A DNA stretch of 64,000 nucleotides from positions 1 through 64,000 of the forward strand of contig NZ_BEGX01000057.1 of NCBI RefSeq assembly GCF_002583555.1, given 5' to 3'. The stretch comes from Pseudonocardia sp. N23. Lineage in GTDB: Bacteria; Actinomycetota; Actinomycetes; Mycobacteriales; Pseudonocardiaceae. The position numbers and the translations under genes are program-made. The notes under the pieces are model-generated. The model saw nothing but the letters and a program-made list of their open reading frames with translations. It was not told the DNA's origin and did no database searches. Below are positions 45,311-53,739 of the stretch, one piece after another; position 1 is the stretch's first letter, and each line of letters opens with the position of its first letter.

Positions 45311-46508
45311 AGATCGTCACCGGCATGGCGGGACGCCAGCCGGTGAAGCCGCCGACCGCGCCCGCACGGGCGACCGACAGCCGGGTCAGGGTGCCGCCGA
45401 GGCGGGCGTGGGCGGCCGCGAGCACACCCTCGGCCTCGACGGTGACGGTGTTGGCCACGAGCCTGCCGCCGGGTCTCAGGGCGGCGAGGCAGGTGTCGAG
45501 CACGCCGTCGCCGGTGACGCCGCCGCCGATGAACACGGCGTCGGGGGTGGGGAGGTCGGTCAGCGCCCCGGGAGCCCGCCCGGACACGACCCGTAGCCCC
45601 GGCACGCCGAGGGCGTCGGCGTTGTGGGAGATCGCGGCGACCCGGTCGAGGTGGGACTCGACCGCGACGGCGCGGCACGACGGGTGGGCACGCATCCACT
45701 CGATCGCGATGCTGCCGGCCCCGGCGCCGACGTCCCACAGCAGCTCGCCCGCCCGGGGACCGAGCAGCGCGAGGGTCACGGCGCGGACCTCGCGTTTGGT
45801 GAGCTGGCCGTCGTGGTCGTAGACGTCGTCGGGAAGCCCGGCGGTCTCACCGAGGACACGCGCGCCGGGGGCGGCCTCGCACGAGACGGCGACGAGGTTG
45901 AGGGCGTCCCCGGGCGGGTGGGGCCAGTCCGACGCGTGGCCGGCGAGGACCCGCTCCCGCGGCCCGCCGAGCTGTTCGAGCAGCGCGAGTGCGCTGGGGC
46001 CCCAGCCGTCGCCGTCGAGGAGTGCGGCGATCTCGGCGGGCGACTCCGCGCCCGCGGACAGCACGATGAGTCGGCGGCCCGGGGCCAGCGCCCGGCGGAT
46101 CCGGGCCAGCGGGCGGCCCACGACGCTCACGACGTCGACGTCCTCGGCCGGCCAGCCCAGCCGCGCACACGCCAGCGCCACCGACGACGGCGCCGGGACG
46201 ACGCGCAGCCGGTCGGGCCCCAGCACCCGGGCCAGGGTGGCGCCGATGCCGAAGAACATCGGATCACCGCTGGCGAGGGCGCACACGGACCGGTCGGCGA
46301 GCTCGGCGAACAGGCCGGGGAGAGCCGCGACGAGGGGACTGGGCCACGCCCGGGGGGTCGCGGTGAGGGATTCGGGGAGCAGGTCGAGCTGGCGGGGGCT
46401 GCCGAGGACGACGTCGGCGGCCTCCACTGCCTCGCGGGCCCCGGGAGTGAGGCCGGACCAGCCGTCGGCACCGATCCCGACGACGGTGACGCGCCCGCCG
46501 GTGCCCAT
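45294..46508 (-). CDS. cobL: Precorrin-6Y C5,15-methyltransferase (decarboxylating)
   Basis: A 404-residue bifunctional enzyme. The CbiE-like N-terminal half has VTVVGIGADGWSGLTPGAR, VLGSPRQLDLLP and LASGDPMFFGIGATLARVLG. The CbiT-like C-terminal half has QLTKREVRAVTLALLG, LLWDVGAGAGSIAIEWMRA (SAM site) and PDAVFIGGGVTGDGVLDTC. It methylates C-5 and C-15 and removes a carboxyl. ATG 46508 gives the conserved N-terminus; longer in-frame versions run into non-conserved sequence. Stop codon lies inside the tandem repeat before cobM. Confidence 0.94.
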   Translation of the reverse strand: MGTGGRVTVVGIGADGWSGLTPGAREAVEAADVVLGSPRQLDLLPESLTATPRAWPSPLVAALPGLFAELADRSVCALASGDPMFFGIGATLARVLGPDRLRVVPAPSSVALACARLGWPAEDVDVVSVVGRPLARIRRALAPGRRLIVLSAGAESPAEIAALLDGDGWGPSALALLEQLGGPRERVLAGHASDWPHPPGDALNLVAVSCEAAPGARVLGETAGLPDDVYDHDGQLTKREVRAVTLALLGPRAGELLWDVGAGAGSIAIEWMRAHPSCRAVAVESHLDRVAAISHNADALGVPGLRVVSGRAPGALTDLPTPDAVFIGGGVTGDGVLDTCLAALRPGGRLVANTVTVEAEGVLAAAHARLGGTLTRLSVARAGAVGGFTGWRPAMPVTIWSVTP

Positions 46509-47202
46509 GCCTGTCCCTTTCGCCGTCGGCGTCCCCGTCGTCCGAGTTCGCCGGACGGGCGTGCCGTGTCCGCGCAACGCTAATCGCCCGCGGCCCGCGG
46601 CGTCCGTGAGTCCCACCACCACCGCGATCGACCGGCGGGGGTGCGGGTCAAGCATTCGCAATCCGCTGCTCATGGGCCCGAACGTCCGAATACGTGCGCC
46701 CATCCCGTTCGCACCGGCCGGAATCGGGCGAACCGGAGTTGTCGCACCCCCCGATCCGAATCATGGGGCGACAACAGCGTGTAATGCGCAAATCGGATAT
46801 CGGCGGAGCCCGCATCAAGACGCGCGAGTGCTTTCGTAAAGTCGTCGCAAACATTCGTCGCCGAACGCAAAGGAGTCCTCGTACCGACAATGTGCGGCAT
46901 GCTCACCTACTGCACATCAGGAACAAATCCGCAGGTCAGATCCTCATTAGCGGATACCTTCGCGTCATGGAAGGCCCCGTCGCCCCCATTTCGACAATGC
47001 GTCGCCGCGTACCCCACTCCCCCATTCGCCGGCCACCCGGATCGGGCTGATCCGTTCCGCGCGAACTGTGGCTGTTCCCCGATCCCCGGTCCCCTGCCCA
47101 CTCCTAACGTTTCGTCTCGAACACCGGCCCACACGGACCGGTCGCGACACCCGAACACCACGAACGACACACCACCCACACACGAGACCGACGGAGAACC
47201 CG
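46509..47202. other. 694-bp AT-richer intergenic island upstream of IniB-like gene
   Basis: GC falls to about 53-60 percent in 46800-46980, against about 74 percent around it. Short frames exist on both strands, but none shows a recognisable domain, codon bias or ribosome-binding site. The region must contain the cobL promoter at its left end and the promoter of the IniB-like gene at its right end. Such AT-rich DNA is typical of Lsr2-bound, environmentally controlled promoters in actinomycetes (inference). Confidence 0.5.
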
Positions 47203-48126
47203 ATGAGCACCTCGCTTCTCGACTTCCTGATGAGCCTGCTGAACGACCCGGCCGAGCAGGCCGCGTTCCAGGCGGACCCGGCCGCCTACCTCCAGAGCTG
47301 CGGGCTCTCGGACCTGAGCGCCGACGACATCCACGACGCCATCGCGCTGGCCAACGACGACGAGTCGCACAACTGGAAGGGCGGGCACGACCACGGCAGC
47401 CACCTGCCCCCGCCCCCGCCCGTGCACCACGGCCACGAGTCGCCCCACGAGGCCGCCGTCAAGTACCTGAACAACTACATCACCAACAACTACGTGTCGG
47501 TCGACGCCCGCGAGACCAACATCGACAACTCGGTCCACCAGGACATCGACGCCTCGCACGGCGGCCACGTCTTCGCGCCGGTCGACGTCACCAACGTCAA
47601 CGCCACCGGTGACCACTCCGCCGCGGTCGGCGGCGCCAACAACGGCAACATCGCCACCGGCGACGGTGCTGTCGCCGGCACCGGCAACTCGGTCGCCGAG
47701 GGCAACACCGACAGCGCGGTCAACTTCGGCGCCGGCGGCTCCGCGACCAACAACCACGGCGCGACGGCCTCCGACGGCGGTGTCATCGGCTCCGGCACCG
47801 GCGGCGACCACACCGACAGCCACGATGCCCTGACCAACTTCGGCTCCGGCTCGGTGGCGAACGACGGCGGCAACGCCAGCCAGACGAACAGCAACAACCA
47901 CACCGACGCGAGCACGCACACCGACTCGGGCCACAACACGAGCACGGTCGACAACCACAGCACGACCGACGCGCACAACGTCACCGACTCGAACAACGAC
48001 CTGTTCTCGCACAACGACGCCACGCTGACCGACGACCACAGCATCGACCAGCACACGCACACCGAGGACAGCCACGACACCACGGTCGACCACCACAGCG
48101 GTGTCGTCGACATCCCGCTCGTCTGA
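47203..48126 (+). CDS. IniB N-terminal domain protein
   Basis: A 307-residue protein. Residues 1-55 (MSTSLLDFLMSLLNDPAEQA, then FQADPAAYLQSCGLSDLSA) match the N-terminal domain of IniB, the first protein of the M. tuberculosis isoniazid-inducible iniBAC operon. Residues about 65-80 are His/Pro-rich. The rest is low complexity, rich in Asp, Asn, His, Thr, Ser and Gly, with short repeats such as GDGAVAGTGNSVAEGNTDSA. The Cys in QSCGLSD is the only one noted. There is no signal peptide. Codon use has many AAC/GAC/CAC codons. GGAG lies 7 bases before the ATG. Function unknown; envelope-stress role by homology. Confidence 0.77.
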   Translation: MSTSLLDFLMSLLNDPAEQAAFQADPAAYLQSCGLSDLSADDIHDAIALANDDESHNWKGGHDHGSHLPPPPPVHHGHESPHEAAVKYLNNYITNNYVSVDARETNIDNSVHQDIDASHGGHVFAPVDVTNVNATGDHSAAVGGANNGNIATGDGAVAGTGNSVAEGNTDSAVNFGAGGSATNNHGATASDGGVIGSGTGGDHTDSHDALTNFGSGSVANDGGNASQTNSNNHTDASTHTDSGHNTSTVDNHSTTDAHNVTDSNNDLFSHNDATLTDDHSIDQHTHTEDSHDTTVDHHSGVVDIPLV

Positions 48127-48147
48127 TCCGACCCCGCACTGCCGGCA

Positions 48148-48180
48148 AGGCCCGGCCCCGCTCCCGCGGAGGCCGGGCCT
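48148..48180 (+). terminator. Terminator hairpin after IniB-like gene
   Basis: AGGCCCGGCC and GGCCGGGCCT arms with an inner CCGC/GCGG stem, 22 bases after the stop codon. Confidence 0.8.
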
Positions 48181-48208
48181 CCGGCGCTCCGGGCCCGCGC
48201 CAGGGCCA

Positions 48209-48245
48209 TGAGTGGCGATGGCCGCCCCGCGACCGTCGCCACTCA
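48209..48245. repeat. Dispersed palindromic repeat, copy C
   Basis: TGAGTGGCGA and TCGCCACTCA arms around TGGCCGCCCCGCGACCG. Located between the convergent IniB-like and thiZ-like stops. Closely matches copy A. Confidence 0.75.
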
Positions 48246-48250
48246 CAGGA

Positions 48251-48979
48251 TCATTCGGCGCGCAGCAGCGCCAGCAGCTCGGCCTCCCGGGCCGCCGCGG
48301 CGGCCGAGGCGAGCTCACGGGGGCGGGGCTGGTCGATCTCGACGACCGCACGCACCCGGGCCGGCCGTGGCCCCAGCACGACGACCCGGTCGGACAGGTA
48401 GACCGCCTCGCGGATGTCGTGGGTGATGAGCAGGACCGTCCAGCCGAACTGCGACCGCATGCCCTCCAGCCACTCCTGCATCCCGGTGCGGGTCAACGAG
48501 TCCAAGGCGCCGAACGGCTCGTCGAGGAGCAGGACGTCGCGGTCCTGCACGACCGTTCGCAACAGGGCCGCGCGCTGACGCATGCCACCGGACAGCTCGA
48601 AGGGCCGCGATCCCTCGAAACCGGCCAGGCCGAACGGCTCGAACAGCGGCTCCGCACGCTTGCGGGCCGCGCGCCGCCCGACGCCCGCGATCTCCAGCCC
48701 GAGCGCCGTGTTGTCGAGCACCGTCCGCCATGGGAACAGCAGGTCCTTCTGCGGCATGTAGCCGAAGGTCGTGCCGGTCGCGGGCCTGCCGTCGACGGTC
48801 ACCGTGCCGCGGTCGGGCTCGACCAGGCCCGCGAGTGCCGCGAACAGGGTGCTCTTGCCGCACCCGCTGGGCCCGATCACCGACACGAGCTCGCCCGGCC
48901 GGGCGTGCAGCGACACGTCGACGAGGACGTCTCGGTCACCGAACCGCTTGCTCAGCCCCTCGACACGGACCTCACGCAC
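48251..48979 (-). CDS. thiZ: ABC transporter ATP-binding protein (thiamine precursor)
   Basis: A 242-residue ABC ATPase of the nitrate/sulfonate/taurine-type (SsuB/ThiZ) group. Walker A is GPSGCGKST; Q-loop region YMPQKDLLFPWRTVLDN; signature ELSGGMRQRAALLRT; Walker B DVLLLDEPFGALD; switch ITHDIREAVYLSDRV. It overlaps the permease end by 8 bases. The thiamine-precursor role comes from the TPP riboswitch at the head of the operon; the symbol is by context. Confidence 0.88.
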   Translation of the reverse strand: MREVRVEGLSKRFGDRDVLVDVSLHARPGELVSVIGPSGCGKSTLFAALAGLVEPDRGTVTVDGRPATGTTFGYMPQKDLLFPWRTVLDNTALGLEIAGVGRRAARKRAEPLFEPFGLAGFEGSRPFELSGGMRQRAALLRTVVQDRDVLLLDEPFGALDSLTRTGMQEWLEGMRSQFGWTVLLITHDIREAVYLSDRVVVLGPRPARVRAVVEIDQPRPRELASAAAAAREAELLALLRAE

Positions 48980-49748
48980 GACGGCGCTCCGCGGCGTACC
49001 AGGGCATCGCGAGCCGCTGCACCAGGAACGTCAGCCCGAACAGCCCGACGCTGATCGCGGCCGTCACGACCACCGCGGCGAGCACGAGATCGGTGCGGAA
49101 CGAGTTCTTCTGCAGGTTCATGAAGATCCCGAGCCCGGCGCGCGCGCCGACGTACTCGGCGAACACCGCACCCGTCACCGCGTAGGTGATGCCGATCCGC
49201 AGCGAGGTGAAGAACGACGGCATCGCGGCGGGCAGCCGCAGGTAGCGGAACTCCCCCCACCGGTCGGCGCCCATGCTGCGCACCAGGTTCGACGCCTCCC
49301 GGTCGGCCGACGAGAAGCCCTCGACGAGGCCGATCGCGACGGGGAAGAAGGTCACGAGTGCGATCACCACGACCTTGGGCAGCAGCCCGAAGCCGAACCA
49401 GATGATCAGCAGCGGCGCGATCGCGATGATCGGGATCGTCTGGGAGGCGACGAGCAGGGGCAGCAGGGCCCGGCGCAGCCAGGGCGAGAAGTCGACGACG
49501 ACGGCCAGCGCCCACGCCACGACCAGCGAGACGGCGAACCCGACCGCGGTGACCTGCAGCGTCGGCACCGTGTTCGTCCAGAGCGCATCGCGGAACAACC
49601 AGCCCTGCTCGACGACCCGCAGCGGCGAGGGCAGCACCTGGGGGCGGACGTCGAAGGCCGTGACCGCCCACTGCCACACCGCGACCAGCACCGCCACCAC
49701 GACGAGCGACGGCACGACGGCGCGCCACCCCGGGCCGCGGCGTGGCAC
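48972..49748 (-). CDS. thiX: ABC transporter permease (thiamine precursor)
   Basis: A 258-residue BPD-type permease with six helices. It contains TIPIIAIAPLLIIWFGFGLL and the EAA-loop motif EGFSSADREASNLVRSMGAD, as in SsuC/ThiX proteins. The start is uncertain: GTG 49748 is the best in-frame codon upstream of helix 1, leaving 56 bases from the binding-protein stop; a rarer CTG start near 49800 would close the gap. Confidence 0.83.
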   Translation of the reverse strand: MPRRGPGWRAVVPSLVVVAVLVAVWQWAVTAFDVRPQVLPSPLRVVEQGWLFRDALWTNTVPTLQVTAVGFAVSLVVAWALAVVVDFSPWLRRALLPLLVASQTIPIIAIAPLLIIWFGFGLLPKVVVIALVTFFPVAIGLVEGFSSADREASNLVRSMGADRWGEFRYLRLPAAMPSFFTSLRIGITYAVTGAVFAEYVGARAGLGIFMNLQKNSFRTDLVLAAVVVTAAISVGLFGLTFLVQRLAMPWYAAERRRA

Positions 49749-49804
49749 CGGCTCGGTGGCGAGCCCCGGGTCGTGGGCGGCCGGGGGCGCCGTGACCCCG
49801 GTAC

Positions 49805-50863
49805 TCAGGGCGTCGCTCCCTGGTAGCGGTCGGTGAACCACGTCGAGAAGTCGGGGCGCGCGGCGAGCGGCTTGCCCGCGGAGTCGACGAGGACCCCGGC
49901 GTCGTAGAGGAAGCCGGAGAACCCGGCCCACTGCGCGGCCTGCTGGGTGCCGACGCGGCCGTTCGCGTCCTTCATGTACGTCGCCGCAAGCATCTGCTGG
50001 CTGCGGTCGACGAGGGTGGGCTCGGTGAACGCGCCGGGGTTGGCGTCGGAGAGCATCTTCCCGGCCGCGGTGGGCTCGTCGGCGGCGAACTGGTAGCCGC
50101 GCTGCGCGGCCTGCACGAACTTCGTGGCGACGTCGGGGTGCGCAGCCAGCCAGCCGCCGTTGCCCTCGAGCAGCACGCCGTAGGCGTCGGGGAAGCCGTA
50201 GTCGGTGTAGGCGAAGGTCCTGAGCGGTTCGCCGCGCAGCTGCGCCTCGATGCCCTCCCACGCGGTGAACGGCTCGGTGAAGTCGACCTGTCCGGAGTAC
50301 AGCGCCTCGTACGCCGACGTCCCCAGCACGACGGTGTCGAACCGGCCCTGGCCGCCGGCGTCCTTGATCACGGCCGCCATCTTCGGAGTCTCGCCCGGAT
50401 CGCCGAAGCCGCCGTAGATCTTGCCGTCGAGGTCCTTCGGCGAGGTGATGTCGGTGCGGTCGGCGCGCACCGCGATCCCGGAGCCCCAGTGCTGCAGGAT
50501 CGCCATGACCGACACGATGTCGGCGCCCGCGGCCTTGGAGAACGTGAACGAGTTCTGGAAGCTGATCCCGAACTCGGCCGCGCCGGAGCCGACGAGCGTG
50601 TCCGGCGACGTGCTGTTGTACGGGAGGATCTGCACGTCCAGCCCGGCGTCGCGGAACCAGCCCTGCTGCTGGGCGACGAACAGCCCGGTGTGGTTGGTGT
50701 TGGGCGTCCAGTCGAGCGCGACGCGGATCGTCGTCACCGCGCCGGCACCACCGGACGAGCCGGAGCACGCGGCCAGTACCAGGGCCACCGCGGCGAGCAC
50801 CGCGGTGAGAAGCGCCGGGGTCCTGCGGCGGGACCGCCGGGTGACGGGATGAGGATTGCGCAC
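49805..50863 (-). CDS. thiY: Thiamine pyrimidine-binding ABC lipoprotein
   Basis: A 352-residue NMT1/THI5-like binding protein. A twin-Arg-like basic N-terminus, a signal peptide and the lipobox VLAACS precede the mature domain. The motif VALDWTPNTNHTGLFVAQQQ (ligand pocket of ThiY/HMP- or FAMP-binding proteins) is followed by GSGAAEFGISFQ and VDFTEPFTAWEG. The adjacent TPP riboswitch supports uptake of a hydroxymethyl- or formylaminopyrimidine precursor. First gene of thiY-thiX-thiZ. Confidence 0.9.
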   Translation of the reverse strand: MRNPHPVTRRSRRRTPALLTAVLAAVALVLAACSGSSGGAGAVTTIRVALDWTPNTNHTGLFVAQQQGWFRDAGLDVQILPYNSTSPDTLVGSGAAEFGISFQNSFTFSKAAGADIVSVMAILQHWGSGIAVRADRTDITSPKDLDGKIYGGFGDPGETPKMAAVIKDAGGQGRFDTVVLGTSAYEALYSGQVDFTEPFTAWEGIEAQLRGEPLRTFAYTDYGFPDAYGVLLEGNGGWLAAHPDVATKFVQAAQRGYQFAADEPTAAGKMLSDANPGAFTEPTLVDRSQQMLAATYMKDANGRVGTQQAAQWAGFSGFLYDAGVLVDSAGKPLAARPDFSTWFTDRYQGATP

Positions 50864-50874
50864 AGTCGTCGTCC

Positions 50875-50972
50875 TCCCTACGCCGGTGCTAACCGGGTCA
50901 GGTGCGAACGGTCGACGGCCGGTCCTGCCGCCCTCTCAGCCTCGGATCGTGAGTGCTCCCGCGGGTCGCGAC
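50875..50972 (-). promoter_or_regulatory. TPP riboswitch
   Basis: On the - strand GGCTGAGAGGG, then CACCTGACCCGGTTAGCACC and GGCGTAGGGA, match the conserved THI-element core. A GCGGGAGCAC stem half begins it. It ends 12 bases before the thiY start, placing GTAGGGAGGACG (the ribosome-binding region) at the riboswitch edge, so control by translation is likely. Confidence 0.95.
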
Positions 50973-51120
50973 GACACTACGTGCCGGGCCGGACACGCCG
51001 CCACCCGAGTGGCCTACGTCGCTCCGCGTGGGTACCCGGACGCAACCTCACGGTCGTGGTCGAGCCGGCCGGCAGCAGTGAGGTTGCGGCCCGGTGTCCG
51101 GGCGCCGTAGCCAGGACCGG

Positions 51121-52164
51121 TCAGGAGATGTCGGCGCGCCGGTGCCGCGGGGTGCCCGGTCCGCCGTCGCCGTCCGGGTCGACGTCCGGGCCGGCGGCCG
51201 CGCGCGCGTCCTCGTGGTCCGGGCGGCGCGGCACCTGCGGGTCGCGGCGAGCCCGGGAGTGCCGAGGCAGCGGGAGGTCCCCGGCGAGCCAGGCGAGCGG
51301 GCCGGCGTCGTCGCGGCGGTGCCTGCGGCCGGTCGGGGCGTTCCGCGGGACGGGCACCTCACCGGTGGTGGGCGCGACCTCGCCGGACCGGGCGGCATCG
51401 GACGGTGTGTCGCGGGGCATGTCGTCGTGGACGGCGACGTCCCGGCGCGCCGGCGGGCCGTCCCGGCGACCCACCTCGGCGACGACCTCCACGGCATGGA
51501 GCTCGACCGGCAACGCCGCCCGGGTCGCGGCGCCGGCCAGGAAACGACCGGCCTCCTCGACGTCGGTGCGGTAGCGCTCGGCGAAGATCCCCGTCGCGTG
51601 CGCGAGCGGCAGGCCCCACTCCAGCGCCGCCGTCGAGCGGGCGACCGCGGCGCTCAGCCTGGCGAACCCGGCCGTGTCCGACAGCCGTGCCGACAGCGCC
51701 TCGACCAGCGGTCGGACCGTCTCCGCGAGCTCCGCGGGCACCGGCCGGAAGCCGGTCCCCAGCAACTGCAGCGCGGCCGTCGTGCGGCCGTCGAGAGTCA
51801 GTGGCACGGTGACCGCGCTCGCCAGTCCCGTCTCCGCTGCCACCGCCGCGACCTCGACGGACTCCGACCGCGTCAGGTCCGCCGTGACCACGACGCGGCC
51901 CGTCACGATCGCCTCCTGCACCGGGCCCGCGGCGCGGCGGTGCTGCAGCTCACCGAGCCGGGTCGCCGCCGGGTCGGAGGCGAAGACCGGGCCCGTCAGA
52001 GGGTCGGGGGGACGCCGGAACACGATCACCGCGCCGGCCACGCCGACCGCCATCGGCAGGGCTCCGCACACCCCCGAGACCATGGCGCCGACGTCGAGCT
52101 GCGCCGTTCGCGTGCGTCCCACCTGAAGTGCGAGACCGATGAGGGTGGGGTCGTTCGCGAGCAC
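51121..52164 (-). CDS. GAF domain protein
   Basis: A 347-residue cytosolic protein. Residues about 10-145 look like a GAF domain: LDVGAMVSGVCGALPMAVGV, VIVFRRPPDPLTGPVFASD, VVVTADLTRSESVEVAAVAA and ASAVTVPLTLDGRTTAALQL. Residues about 150-225 are helical (FRPVPAELAETVRPLVEALS; RSTAALEWGLPLAHATGIFA). The C-terminal 120 residues are Arg/Pro-rich and likely disordered. Ligand and partner are unknown. GTG 52164 has GGAAGGA 7 bases upstream. A GAF module near a two-component cluster suggests a signalling role, but no kinase or ANTAR domain is present. Confidence 0.65.
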   Translation of the reverse strand: MLANDPTLIGLALQVGRTRTAQLDVGAMVSGVCGALPMAVGVAGAVIVFRRPPDPLTGPVFASDPAATRLGELQHRRAAGPVQEAIVTGRVVVTADLTRSESVEVAAVAAETGLASAVTVPLTLDGRTTAALQLLGTGFRPVPAELAETVRPLVEALSARLSDTAGFARLSAAVARSTAALEWGLPLAHATGIFAERYRTDVEEAGRFLAGAATRAALPVELHAVEVVAEVGRRDGPPARRDVAVHDDMPRDTPSDAARSGEVAPTTGEVPVPRNAPTGRRHRRDDAGPLAWLAGDLPLPRHSRARRDPQVPRRPDHEDARAAAGPDVDPDGDGGPGTPRHRRADIS

Positions 52165-52288
52165 TGCACCGTCCTTCCGCCGACCGTGCCGCGACGGGCA
52201 CGTCGTGTGTGCGGCAGTCAACCATCGGTCACCGGGACACCGACACGGACCATCGGTGTCCTCCCGATCGGGGTAGTGTGCTCGCCCG

Positions 52289-52453
52289 ATGACCGCATCG
52301 TCCACGAACGCGCCGGGACGGCGGGAACCTCTTACGCGGCTCACAGGTCCCCCACAGCTCGACGGGCCACCCTCCGGTTCCGTGCTCCGCAAGCTCCCCC
52401 CGCCCGCCCCGCGCGCACAGCCACCGGACCCTGCTCAGGAGTCCGTGCGGTGA
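52289..52453 (+). CDS. Small Pro-rich ORF coupled to acyltransferase
   Basis: A 54-codon ORF (MTASSTNAPGRREPLTRL start; Pro-rich GPPQLDGPPSGS and KLPPPAPRAQPPDPAQ). Its stop overlaps the acyltransferase start as GTGA. A -10-like TAGTGT (52274-52279) sits 9 bases before the ATG. It has no homology that I recognise. It may act as a translated leader rather than a functional protein. Confidence 0.4.
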   Translation: MTASSTNAPGRREPLTRLTGPPQLDGPPSGSVLRKLPPPAPRAQPPDPAQESVR

Positions 52454-53721
52454 CCGCCGCGGCGCCGGCGCGCACACCGCACCTGTACCCGGTCGACCTC
52501 GTCCGGGTCGTCACCTTCGCGTGCGTGATCGCCGTCCACACGATCTCGACGACGGCGCCGCTCGACAGCGTCGCCGCAGGCGGGTTCGTCGTGCTCCTGC
52601 ACTTCACGCGGGAGGCCTTCTTCGCACTCACGGCGTTCGTGCTGACCCACCGGTACCGCGACGACGCGCTCCGGCCGCTGCGGTTCTGGCGACGCCGGCT
52701 CCTGCTCGTCGGCGTGCCGTACGTGGTGTGGTCGGCGATCTACACCGGCCTCGGGCTGGTCACCACGCCGGTGCCCGCCGGGGAGGCACTGCGCGGCTTC
52801 GGGCACGCCCTGATCACCGGGACGGCCTGGTACCACCTGTACTTCCTGCTCGTCTCGCTGCAGTTCTACCTGGTGTTCCCGCTGTTCCGGGCGCTGTTGC
52901 GGGCGACCCGCGGGCACCACCTCGCGGTGCTCGCGGCCAGCGCGGTGCTGCAGGTCGTCACCGACCTGGTGCTGCACGTGCCCACGCCCACGCCCACCGA
53001 GGCCGCGGTCCTCCCCCAGGCGACGTCGTTGCTGGTCAGCTACCAGTTCTTCGTCGTGTTCGGCGGGGTCGTCGCGATGAACCTCGGTGCTGTCGACGCC
53101 TGGATCCGCAGCCATCTGCCGCTGGTGTCCGTGGCGCCGGCGGTGACCGGAGCGGCCGTCGAGCTCTGGTACCGGCACTCGGTGTCGACGGGTGCGAGCG
53201 CCCAGTTCGCCGCCGACGTCTTCCAGCCGATCATCATCCCGTGGACGGTCTCGGTGGTCGCCGCCGTCTGGGGTGTCGGAGCGCTGTGGGCCGACCGCCG
53301 CGACCGCTGGCGGGGGTCCCGGCTCGTCGAGGCCGCCGCCGCGCGGTCGTTCGGGGTGTTCCTCGTGCACCCGGCGATCCTGTGGCTGCTCACGACGCTC
53401 CCGGACGCCCCCGCCACGCGGCTGCAGCGGCCGTGGGAGACCGTCGTGACCTACGTCGTCACGATCGTCGCGGCGCTGACGTTCGTCGAGATCGTCCGGC
53501 GCACGCCGCTGCGGCCGGTCCTCACCGGCAAACCGCGCCGGCGCCCGCGACCGGCGACCACCGGCCCGGCCGCCACCGACCCGGCCGCCACCGACCCGGC
53601 CGTCCATCCGGCCGTCGTCGATCCGGCCGTCGACAGCCCGGGCAGGCGCGCGGGCATCAGGCCGATCGGGGTGCCGTCGGTCGACCTGCGCCCGTCGTCG
53701 GAGACCCCGCGCAGCGCCTGA
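52450..53721 (+). CDS. Acyltransferase family 3 membrane protein
   Basis: A 423-residue protein with about ten membrane helices. The first helix region PHLYPVDLVRVVTFACVIAV and the following HTISTTAP carry the conserved His of acyltransferase 3 proteins (OatA/NodX-type); FTREAFFALTAFVLTHRY and the WYHLYFLLVSLQFYLVFPLF motif follow. These enzymes O-acylate extracytoplasmic glycans or lipids. The C-terminal 60 residues are Pro/Ala/Thr-rich with PAATDPAATDPAV repeats. GTG 52450 overlaps the small upstream ORF stop, and AGGAG lies 8-9 bases upstream. Confidence 0.83.
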   Translation: MTAAAPARTPHLYPVDLVRVVTFACVIAVHTISTTAPLDSVAAGGFVVLLHFTREAFFALTAFVLTHRYRDDALRPLRFWRRRLLLVGVPYVVWSAIYTGLGLVTTPVPAGEALRGFGHALITGTAWYHLYFLLVSLQFYLVFPLFRALLRATRGHHLAVLAASAVLQVVTDLVLHVPTPTPTEAAVLPQATSLLVSYQFFVVFGGVVAMNLGAVDAWIRSHLPLVSVAPAVTGAAVELWYRHSVSTGASAQFAADVFQPIIIPWTVSVVAAVWGVGALWADRRDRWRGSRLVEAAAARSFGVFLVHPAILWLLTTLPDAPATRLQRPWETVVTYVVTIVAALTFVEIVRRTPLRPVLTGKPRRRPRPATTGPAATDPAATDPAVHPAVVDPAVDSPGRRAGIRPIGVPSVDLRPSSETPRSA

Positions 53722-53739
53722 GACCGTCGCTCAGGCGCT
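53713..53739. terminator. Bidirectional hairpin covering two stop codons
   Basis: AGCGCCTGAG and CTCAGGCGCT, perfect 10-bp arms with a 7-base loop. It contains the stops of the acyltransferase gene and of the convergent kinase-GTPase gene, so the hairpin is built from the last codons of both. Confidence 0.75.

Noticed and set aside
46694..47050. Short frames (80-120 codons, both strands) in the AT-rich island
   Set aside because: No ribosome-binding site, recognisable domain or high-GC third-position bias; left as non-coding.
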